A stretch of 64,000 nt of DNA from NCBI GenBank assembly GCA_020466095.1, contig CM035808.1:30268959-30332958 (forward strand), written 5' to 3'. The notes under the pieces are model-generated. The model was not told the origin of the DNA. It made no database searches and saw only the letters and a program-made list of their open reading frames with translations. The stretch is from Chlorops oryzae (Eukaryota; Arthropoda; Insecta; Diptera; Chloropidae). The translations under genes and the position numbers were made by a program. Positions 31,724-42,056 of the stretch are shown piece after piece; the first letter of the stretch is position 1; every line of letters begins with the position of its first letter.

Positions 31724-32494
31724 CAAGGCAGTGTATTAGGCCCCTCTCTTTACCTTCTTCTAACAGCCGACATCCCCACTAGAGATAATATTGTAATGTC
31801 AACTTTTGCTGACGACACAGCATTATTGAGCTGCCACCGCGATCCCATGGAAGCATCAAGAATCCTACAAGAACATATGCAATTAATTGAAAATTGGCTC
31901 TCTACCTGGCGAATTAATGTAAACGAAGATAAATGTAAACACATTACATTTACGCTAAGAAGGGGTATAAGCCCAACTATACAACTAAACGGAGTTTCCA
32001 TCCGTCAAGTTGATAGTGTCGTTTATTTAGGAGTCCATCTAGACAAACGATTAACTTGGCGAAAGCACATCGAGGCAAAGAGAACAAACCTAAAGCTTAA
32101 AGCATCAAAAATTCACTGGTTGATTAACCATCGCTCTTCTCTGAACATGGAGTATAAAGTTCTTTTATACAATAGTGTATTAAAGCCAGTTTGGTCTTAT
32201 GGCATTCAGTTGTGGGGAAATGCCTGCGCTTCCTCTATTGAAATAATCCAAAGAGCTCAATCGAAAATTCTCAGAATCATTACAGGTGCCCCATGGTATA
32301 TTCGTAATGAACATATTCACCGCGACCTACAAATTCCACTCATTAAGGATGAAATCATACGATTAAAATCATCATACAACGATAAGATAAGACATCATTC
32401 GAATCAGTTGGCAAGAAGCCTCAGTAACACAACAAGTCGAACACGTTTAAAAAGAAAGGACCTTCCGTCTGCATCTACCGTCTTAGAGGTTTAA
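31724..32494 (+). pseudogene. Reverse transcriptase C-terminal part of the jockey-like LINE
   Basis: Reading from the truncation, QGSVLGPSLYLLLTADIP is RT block 4 and FADDTALLS contains the catalytic FADD (the YxDD box of motif C). Then come the thumb region (VYLGVHLDKRLTWRKHI) and the tail LKPVWSYGIQLWGNA, typical of jockey-clade ORF2. The endonuclease and the first RT blocks are missing, so it cannot be active. The frame itself has no stop until TAA at 32492-32494, which suggests a fairly recent insertion. Confidence 0.85.
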
Positions 32495-32757
32495 GACCGA
32501 TGCTCTTTTATATGCACCTCGCTCGTGCAAGTCAGATACGTCTGCATCTACCGTCTTAGAGGTTTAAGACCGATGCTCTTTTATATGCACCTCGCTCGTG
32601 CAAGTCAGATACGTCTGCATCTACCGTCTTAGAGGTTTAAGACCGATGCTCTTTTATATGCACCTCGCTCGTGCAAGTCAGACCCGTCTGCATCTACCGT
32701 CTTAGAGGCTTAAGACCGATGCTCTCTTATATGCACCTCGCTCGTGCAAGTCAGATG
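32466..32757 (+). repeat. Four tandem 73-bp units in the LINE 3' region
   Basis: Units start at 32466, 32539, 32612 and 32685 with CGTCTGCATCTACCGTCTTA and end with CACCTCGCTCGTGCAAGTCA. A related CACCTCGCTCGTGCACGCC recurs at 32844. The first unit overlaps the end of the RT frame. Confidence 0.9.
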
Positions 32758-33106
32758 ATTACCTATCCAAGGATACAGGACCAATGCTCATCACTGGCAA
32801 GAACGTATCCGTTCCAGCCAAAAAAGGCGTTACTACGTCTGGCGCACCTCGCTCGTGCACGCCACACGTAAGGATTCACAAAACTCGATACAACGTAAGC
32901 GGTGTAACAGCGCTAAACTCTCATCAGCCCAGCTTCTTAAATTGAGGCCCGTTGGAACCAGCAACTATTTATATTTTTCTCTGTATAAATAGAAAATGTG
33001 TAGTACTAGATATAAGATTCGAATATTTACTGTTAGTTTCGCAAATTAAGAAAGATTCAGTAAAGTCACGCAAAGTTTAAAAAAAAAAAAAAAAATATTC
33101 ATTTCC

Positions 33107-34013
33107 ATACAAAATAAAATATTAAAAGCTACCATTAAAGCTATAATGTTTTAAAATTAGCTGTCGGCGCGTCTACTTTACACACCTTGTTCACAGGTTC
33201 GTTCATTCAAAGGTGGGACCTTTGAGAGTGGAAAATTTCCACAGTCGCATTTGAACAGCTGCTGGAATACCACTTTTATGTATTAGGAAATTCGACGTCC
33301 AAAAATTCCTCATTTCAGTACAGCGCACACCGGGTTAGAACACCCAGTTTTCACAGGTTAATTCGAAATTTCAATTCAAAGTTTTTGCAACAAAACTCCA
33401 TCTTTCTTGTGAATACCCCCCCATATAAAAACTTTTCAATTAAGTCCCATTTGCTACTGTTTCGGTTAAAGTGTATCGTCACGATATCCTCTCGAAATGT
33501 CAAAATTTTCACACAAATTATTTTGTGTTTTTCGGAACGAAAAAATTTAATCGGAACAGTAGCAAACGGGCCCAAGTAAGAGATAAATACTACCATGGTG
33601 TATTTAATAAGGTGATAGCAGTTCTACAACAAGTACAACTCGACAAAAACATCAGGAAGGTTTTTGTTGTGCCGAGTACGTCCAAATGTCAAATATGTTG
33701 TTGTGAATACAGAAATTTTAATATCATCTAATGAATGCAAAAACAAATTTTGAAAAAAAAAAAAAAAATTTGTGACATTTAAATCGGAAAATAATAAAAT
33801 AAGAAGAAGACATATGTGCTACTGCTACCACCTTATTAAATACACCTTGGGAAACACCTTGAAATAATTGACAGAAAAGTTTAAAAAAAAAACCGAATAT
33901 TTAATACAGTTTTTAAGAAAGCATAGAACCAAAATTTCGTTTTACAATAAAAATTCTTCAAATTCTTCGATGAGGTTGTTTCTCCGGTTGAATCGATTTA
34001 AAAAATCTTTGAA
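33107..34013. other. noncoding DNA with two small inverted repeats
   Basis: Arms CCCATTTGCTACTGTTTCGG (33447) and AACAGTAGCAAACGGG (ending near 33571) form one inverted repeat; the MITE-like 33597-33846 follows. No exon seen before the gene at 34014. Confidence 0.45.
33597..33846. mobile_element. MITE-like unit, 25-bp inverted ends
   Basis: GGTGTATTTAATAAGGTGAT begins the left end and its inverted counterpart closes the right end (CACCTTATTAAATACACC), with one mismatch in about 25 bp. The 250-bp interior has no ORF. The target duplication is not clear. Confidence 0.5.
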
Positions 34014-34655
34014 ATGGGCCGGACACTGAGGTTGGTCAGCCTCCTTTTTGCAGCAATGGCGCTCGGATTACAAATACTTGAGGGGTATGTTTGTTCGGTA
34101 TGTCTTCAAATTGAGGATGATTTTATGAACCATCCTATAACGGATTATTGGCACTCAGGTAAAAAAGAAAAAAACAAAAAACAACAATTTACCTTACATA
34201 TGTTGTTTAAATTGTTGGCCATTTGCAGACTTATGCGAGTACTTGGGATTGCAAATGGCAAAGGTGCTAATGCTTTACTTTATTGCATGCATTACATGCA
34301 TATTACTATTCGTGTATGGAGTTTGGAAAGTAAGCTTTATTAATCTCTAATAACTCTCATCATCCAGATGTATTTTTTATAATTTTTTAAAACTTATTTT
34401 CAAGGACCGTCATGTGTACCTTTTACCTTGGCTTGGACTCCAACCTGCTGGTATTGCATCTGAATTTTCATACATGCTTAATACGAATGACTTTCAATTT
34501 TTATCGCTTGTTTCTGGTGAGATCGATTTGTATTGAATGGATTTGATTGTCTTTAATCGATTACGTTTTCAGTTGGGCACATTGTTGTCTTCATCTTTGG
34601 AATTTATGTACACCATTTTGTAACACGGGTCACTAAGGAAGAATATTTTATGTGA
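34014..34655 (+). CDS. Small multi-pass membrane protein, 4 exons, 146 aa
   Basis: Exons 34014-34158, 34229-34329, 34405-34516 and 34573-34655 all have GT-AG boundaries and matching phases (1, 0, 1). Hydrophobic spans lie at residues about 4-22 (LRLVSLLFAAMALGLQIL), 62-81 (VLMLYFIACITCILLFVYGV) and 117-142 (FLSLVSVGHIVVFIFGIYV), with a weaker one around LLPWLGLQPAGI (about 86-97). The layout is of a three- to four-span protein. The span-LPWL-span order resembles insect proteins with DUF4728-type domains, but this is from memory. The function is unknown. It is transcribed on the strand opposite to the membrane-protein exons at 24.7-26.8 and 40.1-40.6 kb and would sit inside their long intron. 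The start ATG has the context GAAATGG. Confidence 0.82.
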
Positions 34656-37372
34656 TATTATATCTCGATTAAACCAAATTTCAAAGGAATATTCTTTATA
34701 AATTCTTTATACTTATGGTTTGCTGTGAAAACTATTCTGTGATAAATAGGTTATAGAATGCAAGGAGTATTTTCAAGAAACCAGGTACTGTTGAATGATA
34801 AAAAAAAAAAATGGTTCAAGCAAATAATTTACTCATGGGATGAAATTGATGGAGTTTGCTCTTTTGTTATACTATCAAAATGTCCACTAATTTGTGGAAA
34901 TAAAGACAAAATTAATTCATTGTTCTTCAGTCCCTATGCTAAATCAATTAATAATCGATTCACTAATCAGAAAACCTCCGATTGAAGTCCATACAATTAC
35001 AAGAGCCGATTGCACAATACAAGAAAAAAAAAAAAAATTAAGCAAAACAAATGTTCATCAACAATTGACTTAAGAGATTTATGGTATTTTTGCTTAAACA
35101 AACGAATGATTCACCTTTATCGTGAATGCTTTTCTTTAATATACATTTGTCCCTTACCCTTTCTTCTGCCATCTTTTGCCTCAGATTTTTCTTACTTTCA
35201 CGATATTCAATTCGATTGAACTTCTTCCTACAAATGGGCTTAAAAATCTATATACATAAAACATAAAGACAAACCTCTAAGCGTTTGACTTCGGATAATA
35301 AATAAATTATCCAAGTTTTCATTGAAATGAATCATTTTACTGCGATCTGACACACTCCTTTTCGTGGCAATCGTATTCGTTTTCTTTTTTTGAATTTCAT
35401 ATATTATTAAAACCATCTTTGAATCTATTTTCGTTTCTTTCACTTCAATACAGACGAGTATCCTTTTAATCTCTTGAGGCTTTTTAATATCTTTTTAAAA
35501 CCGATTACCATAAAAATTTAATGAACATGCAAATTTAATGCTTCTACGTTACGTTAAGGTTATGCTTAAAAATAAAAAAAAAACCCCTTATAGTTGAGAA
35601 AATTTTTCTTCAATCAATAAATTCTTGTGTTATGAGCAGCTTTTAAAAAGCATTTTTCATCGTTTGGGGAAAATTCGTCGACACTCTCATGTAAACGACA
35701 CACGTTCTACAAATACAAAAATGAATTCTTGTCACAAATAGTTTATCAACTCCGATAAAATTGACGTTGACGATGCGCGAATATTTAAATAATTTTGCTC
35801 AAACAATTTTTCAAGGACAAAAGCTCACTAAGAGCATACTCAGTTGAGATATTTTATTTTTCGAGAGGATTTTTTGGGGGTGTTGTGGGAAGGTTGTACA
35901 AAGGTTTGAAATTGTGTAAAACGGAATATAAAAATTTTTTGAAAAGGATTTCGTAGAAAAAATCCTAGCACCGGCTCAATTCATCAACAGATCGGATAAA
36001 TCCACTATGGTATTTTAATTTGGCTGTAAAGTCTTTCTTAAGGACTTCTGAAACATTCTTAAATGGCATGTCAGTGTACTTTCGCTAAGATGACTCTGAG
36101 TACCTTCAAAGTCTGTCAGTAAACATTACCTAATGGAATTCGGTACCAGTATCAATGTGCTTATAGTTAACACCTTACTTTAAATTCGAAAAAAAAAATG
36201 ATTTCCTCACATTGTCATGTCTTCTAAGGCGTTTTAAAATCGTAGTCTTTTCCAGTCAAGGACCTACTAAAATTCATTCAATCCTCAGCGGAAAGCATTT
36301 AAAAATAAAAGCATTTAAGCTGTTGAATTATGGTCTTCCGCTTCTGCTTCACGGATACTTGAAAATTTATGACTTCGGAGGAATTCTAGTTCGCAAAATT
36401 CGTGAAAAAAGCAACAACAACAAAAAATGAGCAGACTGAAGCAACACTTTTGATTTGAAATATCACCCGAAGCGGAATGAGTCAAATACAAATCCAGCAG
36501 CTTAAGAAAAGTTCGACTCTGCGATGTTGCAAATTTTAAACTTCAGGAATTTCTGTCTCGAACATGCAGCATAAAGGATACAACTTTTCGAAACTTTCTT
36601 GTATTTGTTTGACAGCGCACAAATTGAACATTATTTCTTGGTGCGACTTTCTCCACACACGATCATCCAGATACCGTGAAGTCTCTGTCTGCTTTTCTTG
36701 AATGGATTCATATGGAGAAACTCTTTGAATGCGGAAAGAAAAATGAATCCGGCAATTCGTTTCATAGGAAGACGACAGTTCTAGAGGACAATGCATTGAG
36801 GTTTCACTGTAATTAATATAAGTACCTACCCACCTGCTTGAATTTAAATGGATTCTTTTCAAAGAAACTGTGTCAGCTACTCTTCGATTTTGTTTTTCAA
36901 ACGTCTTTTTTTTTTCGTTGTCTGTTTTGGACATAAACAAGAATTAATATTCATTTTATGGCATGGTATCTCGAAGCAAGGTGCATTTGATAAAGGACAC
37001 TAACCGGATGCCAAGAGAATTTCTTTAATAATTTCGTGAAAAGTTTGTTTGGGACTGGCTGTTGTGTGAAATGTTCGCTGAAATGTTTGCTAATTAGCTT
37101 TTATGTTCGTTTAACGATCAAAAAGTAAAACTTAAGTTTAATGAAAGAAAATTTAAAATTAATTCGTATGCCTTTTACGGTTCATTTGGTTTTTAAAACA
37201 ACGCCAAAAACTTCTCGAAACGCACATTTCCGATCGAAGAGGCCATAAATAAATAAAAAATAAAAAAAAAAACTTGGCCATTTAGGGAAAAGGCAAATTG
37301 CCAATTCACACATTTAAGATGAAAGTTTTCTTTGTTTTACTCCCAAAGAAGTTAAAAAGGAATGTGAAAATG
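34656..37372. other. noncoding DNA
   Basis: No exon with splice support recognised. Several open frames of 60-134 codons (for example 36536-36940 on the minus strand) lack family or intron evidence. Confidence 0.4.
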
Positions 37373-37846
37373 CAGTGGCGTCGAATTTTATTAAAATATT
37401 TGCTGACCCGGCGAACTTTGTAAAGGCTCCAGAAGAAACTAATATGCCAAGAATCTATCGGGCCGATTCTATTTTTTTACCTTCGTTATTGTACGTTTTG
37501 AGACAAAAATATTTCCTTCAAGTTACTTATCCCTCTTTTCCTTGACGTTCAAAACCATGTTATTTTCTTTCTCAAATTTACTAAAACTATAAATTGCTCG
37601 ATGGGATAAAATATTGAGGCTTAGGGGTATGAAAAATAGTTGTTGACCGATTCTGAGACCTATCCGATATGCACAAAAATTTTTCATAAGAATCGGTCCA
37701 GCCGTTTCGGAGAAGCTAGGTAACAAACACCGCGACACGAGAATTTTATATAATTTTATAAAAATTCCATAAAAATAATTCACCAAAAAAACTCACAAGT
37801 GCAGCTGACGCCGCTAAGTCCACTAACGCTTTTAGCCCGCCACTGG
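37373..37846. mobile_element. Candidate hAT-end element carrying a GACCCGGCGAACTTTGT repeat
   Basis: It begins CAGTGGCGTCG and ends AGCCCGCCACTG, like the hAT ends elsewhere in the window, but the flanking 8-mers do not match. The interior GACCCGGCGAACTTTGT and AATCGGTCCAGCCGTTTCGG belong to a repeat type widespread in insects. Boundaries are uncertain. Confidence 0.3.
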
Positions 37847-39713
37847 GACACAAAAGAAATTTTCACTTCACTAAATTCAAATCTATTTCGCATAAGCTTG
37901 AATTGTGTGGCTCAGTGAGTTTTTAAACAAAAGAAGAATACAAAATTTCAAATCATCGGCCAAAAAATAAGAACGCTCAATTTGTTTGTATGCAGGATAT
38001 TTTTTTTTTTTTTTGTAATAATCATTCAATAGAAATCTCTTCACATAAAATGAAAGGAGGTCTTTCTTAAAGCATAGCGCATTAAATGAGAGCATTTCCA
38101 TAAGGAAATCATCAATAAATCCACAAAAAAATTAATATATTATTCACACTCCTAATGAAACGTTTTTATGTTCAACGGCACGAATCAACAATTCGCCGTC
38201 CGACCGCACATTCCCATTTCATGCATAAAATTTACATGCGTATAAGAAAATAAATCGCATGCGAATTTTTTATATGAAAGTATATAATCGTATTTCGAGT
38301 ATATGAAATATGAATATGAAAAAAGAAATGTTCGACTCCAAGGGAAATTTAATCAATGACGGCAAAGTCAATAGCCAAATTTCGTGTAATTTCGTTTAAT
38401 GATATTAAAATCAATTTCATTTCATGTTTGAATGAACATAATTGTTGCTCCTTGGATCCATCGAAAAGATCCAATATCAAGCCAAATTCAATTATTTTAA
38501 ACTGATTTCATTCCTAGTGTATATCAACAAAAAAAAAAAAAAGAATGAAAAACGAAAATACTTCAGGATAGTATCTCCAAAGACTTTGGCAAAATGTGTA
38601 ATTTGCAAATGAGGTCTGAAAAAACAGATTGCGATTGAGAGCCGCAGTAAGCGAATTAGCAATGAACAGGGCCATTTAATTATGAAGCATACACACACTC
38701 GACCCACTGTTACGCAACGCAATGTTTTTATAAAGAAAGTGAGAACGTTTTTTTGGCCACTCCAAAGAACTTTGTTTCGAGATTTTGGAAGTTTCAAGGT
38801 TCTTATATATTTCTTTTGTTTATGAATTTTTTTTTTTTTTTTAAAGCTCTTAATCCTTTTGAAGTCCATGAGAACAATGCCTTGTGCCACATTTTGAAAA
38901 TCCTTTCTGATAGACGAAATATATGATATAACGATTTATCTTTCTTTAATGAGTTGGGTATCAAGAATAATAAAACAATTTTGGGCTTCGAATAGAATTG
39001 TCAATGAATCATGGGAGACGTCTTTGAAAGACTTTCGAAGGTTTTTCTTTTGTCTGTTGGAGATAGACATACGAAAATAAGAGATAAAGGAAGATATTCT
39101 CTAATAAAAGAAAATACAAAATTTTATTTCCAGCGAATTTTTTGAATTTATAAAAACTCAATTCCATAAAAAATATCTATACATTTTCACATCGTTAGGA
39201 GAGAATTATTACATCACTTTGGGCATACAGTGCGTATGAGCAACGTTGTAGGAGTGCTTTCACAATTCGTTCCGTACGGTTAATGTCAAAACTTTGATGG
39301 ACAATGGAAATATTAAATATCCCAATGGCGGATCTTTCGCGTAAGATTTTATATTCTAAATGCCCAAATCAGATTTTTGGTTCTACTTAGTTTGAAAATC
39401 TAACGACATGACTGACTCATGCCTTAGTATCATCACATTATAAACAAAGAATGGAAGCAATCAGAGAATTGGTTTGAAAGGAAAAAAAAGCATAACTCGG
39501 TTTCGATAAAAAGAGTTGATTTAATTCTAAACATCTTCCTTGATTTTCTAATAAATATGGCGCATTAAGATTTGTTTTAACAAGCTCGTAATTTTTTCTT
39601 CAGTCGAGGAAAGCAAATTAGAAAAACGGAGACTTTAAACTTAAGGAATAAATCTCATCGTTCGCTCAGTCTAGACTTTAGACTTAATTTTGTGAAGTCA
39701 TTATTCCGAATAT
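37847..39713. other. noncoding DNA
   Basis: AT-rich with homopolymer runs and no recognised gene. Confidence 0.4.
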
Positions 39714-39892
39714 AGGCTGATTTACAATAAGGCAGTGGCAGTGACAGTGACAGTTTTTGAAATTTTAGAGAACGCTGTTTGATATGAAACAAATTACAAT
39801 ACGTATTAAGAATTTGTTTCATATCAAATAGTGATATCGAAAATCTCGAAAACTGTCACTGCCACTGCCGCTGCCCTGTTGTAATTCAGCCT
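39714..39892. mobile_element. Palindromic MITE (AGGCTG ends, TAT duplication)
   Basis: It begins AGGCTGATTTACAATAAGGC and ends with the complement of AGGCTGAATTACAACAGGGC. TAT flanks both sides (39711-39713, 39893-39895). The arms extend through GGCAGTGGCAGTGACAGT and TTTGATATGAAACAAATT. It shares terminal AGGCTG and a 3-bp target with the element at 22446-22595. Confidence 0.75.
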
Positions 39893-40138
39893 TATTGGAT
39901 AACTTTGATTAATCGTTTGAAAAATTCGATGGCTATCCAACAGAGTTCGATGTTGGAGCTCTTTTCCAGAAAACGGTCTCTATTCGAACGTGTGCCTTGA
40001 CCTACATCAATACCCACTATGGACTAACATATGTGACATACGACGGCAGGACGGCAGAAATCGAATTGCTGACCAAAACCGCGAAAAGGGGATTTTCCTG
40101 AGTAATAGTATTTTTTATTGACATTTTGCTTTACTTAC

Positions 40139-40613
40139 CTGTGGGATAGACGATTATTGTTGTAGCACGATTTTTATTGCCAGCAATGAATGTGGCGACC
40201 GTCTGCACTGGAAATGCAATTGTCGTCGTTTCGGCCAAGTGTCGTGTTGCGATTGCAGGTAATGTTGTGGCAGCTGCTGTAACCATGTCAGCAGCTAATG
40301 TTGCACTCAATTCACTGCCAGTGGAACCAATGCCACCAACGGTACTACCATGCGCCGCTATGAATGGCGGCAATTCGGAATATTGTGTTGCAAATTCACT
40401 TAAATTCGCTTTGTGGACTTGGGTTAGAGTTTTTCGAAAAATACTCTTTACACTCGCATTGAATGAATCCGTTGGATGATGCTGCTGCTGTTGCACTGAG
40501 GGTGTTTGATTTTTAGCTGACGAAGTTGAATTGAAGCTATTGTTATTGTTATTATGATTGATATTGTTGTTTTTTGTAATTGTTGCTATCGCAATCGGTG
40601 ATGTTGTTGTCAT
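40139..40613 (-). CDS. Probable extracellular Thr/Asn/Gln-rich exon of the membrane protein
   Basis: The exon ends at a strong donor (CCCACAG|GTAAGT) in phase 1. Joining it to the acceptor at 26771 gives Val at the junction and continues into the transmembrane exon. The frame from the ATG at 40613 (context ACACCATGA) encodes an Asn-rich run, a Gln/His run (SVQQQQHHPTDSFNASVKSI) and then a Thr/Ala-rich stem ending NKNRATTIIVYPT. It may instead begin at the acceptor-like CTGTTAG|ACACC (40618), with earlier exons outside the window. No signal peptide is seen in this exon, which favours upstream exons. The 13.4-kb join is an inference from phase and topology. Confidence 0.5.
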
Positions 40614-40715
40614 GGTGTCTAACAGTTTTGTGGCATATTCCAATTTCGCACTCAGATTTTTTTTCAAACTTTTTGTATGTTCCTCTTTGATCGTAATTTT
40701 AATAAAATATTTCAC

Positions 40716-41888
40716 AAATATTTAAATTAAAAATTGCGACTTCTAATTTAAATTTCGCACAAAAACTATTCAATTCAATGAATTGTTTTTATTTTTTTCG
40801 TAATTTATTTCGTCTTCGCGCCGGCGAAACTTAAGATTTTTTCCGCTCCATTAAGGCCTGCTTAGCTTTTACGTCCACGATATCCTTTAGCCGTCGTAGA
40901 ACTGTGGGCCAACGAAAAGTTGTTTCAAGCTTTATACGTCATCATTTTCCAGTGTAAGCGAAGAGAGCTTTTCCAACATTAGGTTTTACATATTGAGCTC
41001 TCTTTCAATTCCACCAGAAAAATTCTCGCTTCTCTTAATGGATGCTCTTTTCGGTTTTGGACAATAACTTTGGTTGAATTTTATTTGAAGAGGTTCTTTC
41101 CTTCAGTTCATTCGAAATCTAAAAATACATGAATCAAAAAATTTCTTCATTGAATTTAAAATAAACACAATTTATTTTGTTTTATTTCATATTTAATTAT
41201 AGCATGCTAAGTACTCGAATGCAAAATCCAAAATGATTTTGAGGAAAATGACTTGAGGTACCAAAGTCATTTCACTTCGCATCATTCTTCGGTTGGGTGA
41301 TTATTTGTGTTTTCGTTTTTCGTAAGAATTTGTTTTTCTGTTTGTTCAATTTTGTAAAATTCGATTAGCTTTATGTAAGGAAAACAATTTTGAATTCTTG
41401 CCAATATTTTAAAGTAAATTAAAGCAATTATTTTTTATTTATTTATGACCTACTTAATTCAATTTTCTGGCGTGGATATTCCCTCAGGTCTTCAAGAGGG
41501 GTCGAGAAGACTTTCCTCTTTTGATTCAAAGTAATATTTTGTTTTTTTTTTGACGATTTCAGTAGTCCACTATCTTAAGCTTAAAGTCGCCTGTATGAAT
41601 AAGTAGAAAAGGTGTAAGTACCTATTTAAAAAAATACCTGAATATATTTCAAGAAATTTGGAAAACATTATACCGACAAAAATACCCTTGGCCCTTTTAG
41701 TGTAAATAATCTAAAATTCGAAGGAAATGCTGTCAAAACTTCCTGCAGTAATGATCTGGTCAATTTTCTTAGAAGGACTGGCCTTTGACCGGCTATATTA
41801 TGGCAGTTTGCACAATCGAAGTCGGCTAGACTAGTAATGGTAATATGAAAGACTGACAGAAGGCTACATTTATGTCAGTCCATATTAC
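40716..41888. other. noncoding DNA
   Basis: No exon recognised. AT-rich. Confidence 0.4.
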
Positions 41889-42056
41889 TGCAGGGCTCTC
41901 AATAAAGAACTTCTTCATAGCGATTTTTTTTTTATAACGAAAATTCTCAAGGATTCTTCGCTGCATTTTTAGTGCCTTTTTCTCCTTAAAAGGAATATGC
42001 CCTGTATCGACTTTTTTTCTGTCCCTTGAAATTCCTTATTGAGAGTTTCGACTGTA
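41889..42056. mobile_element. pogo-like MITE, copy A
   Basis: The right end (reverse complement TACAGTCGAAACTCTCAATA) and the left end TGCAGGGCTCTCAATAAAG are inverted. The core TTTTTCTCCTTAAAAGGAA is shared with copy B at 45258-45390. Confidence 0.5.

Larger units (their letters stand above)
31722..33093 (+). mobile_element. 5'-truncated jockey-like LINE with 13-bp target duplication
   Basis: AATATTCATTTCC occurs directly before the element (31709-31721) and directly after its A-rich tail (33094-33106). The element starts inside the reverse-transcriptase gene, includes 73-bp tandem repeats (32466-32757) in its 3' part and ends in an A run. A complete target duplication, abrupt 5' truncation and poly(A) tail are the signature of target-primed LINE insertion. 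Confidence 0.85.

Noticed and set aside
36536..36940. 134-codon open frame on the minus strand
   Set aside because: No family resemblance, no splice signals joining it to anything, and frames of this size are expected in 64 kb of both strands.
40177..40479. 100-codon plus-strand frame
   Set aside because: Shadow of the minus-strand exon ending at 40139, which has the better splice donor.
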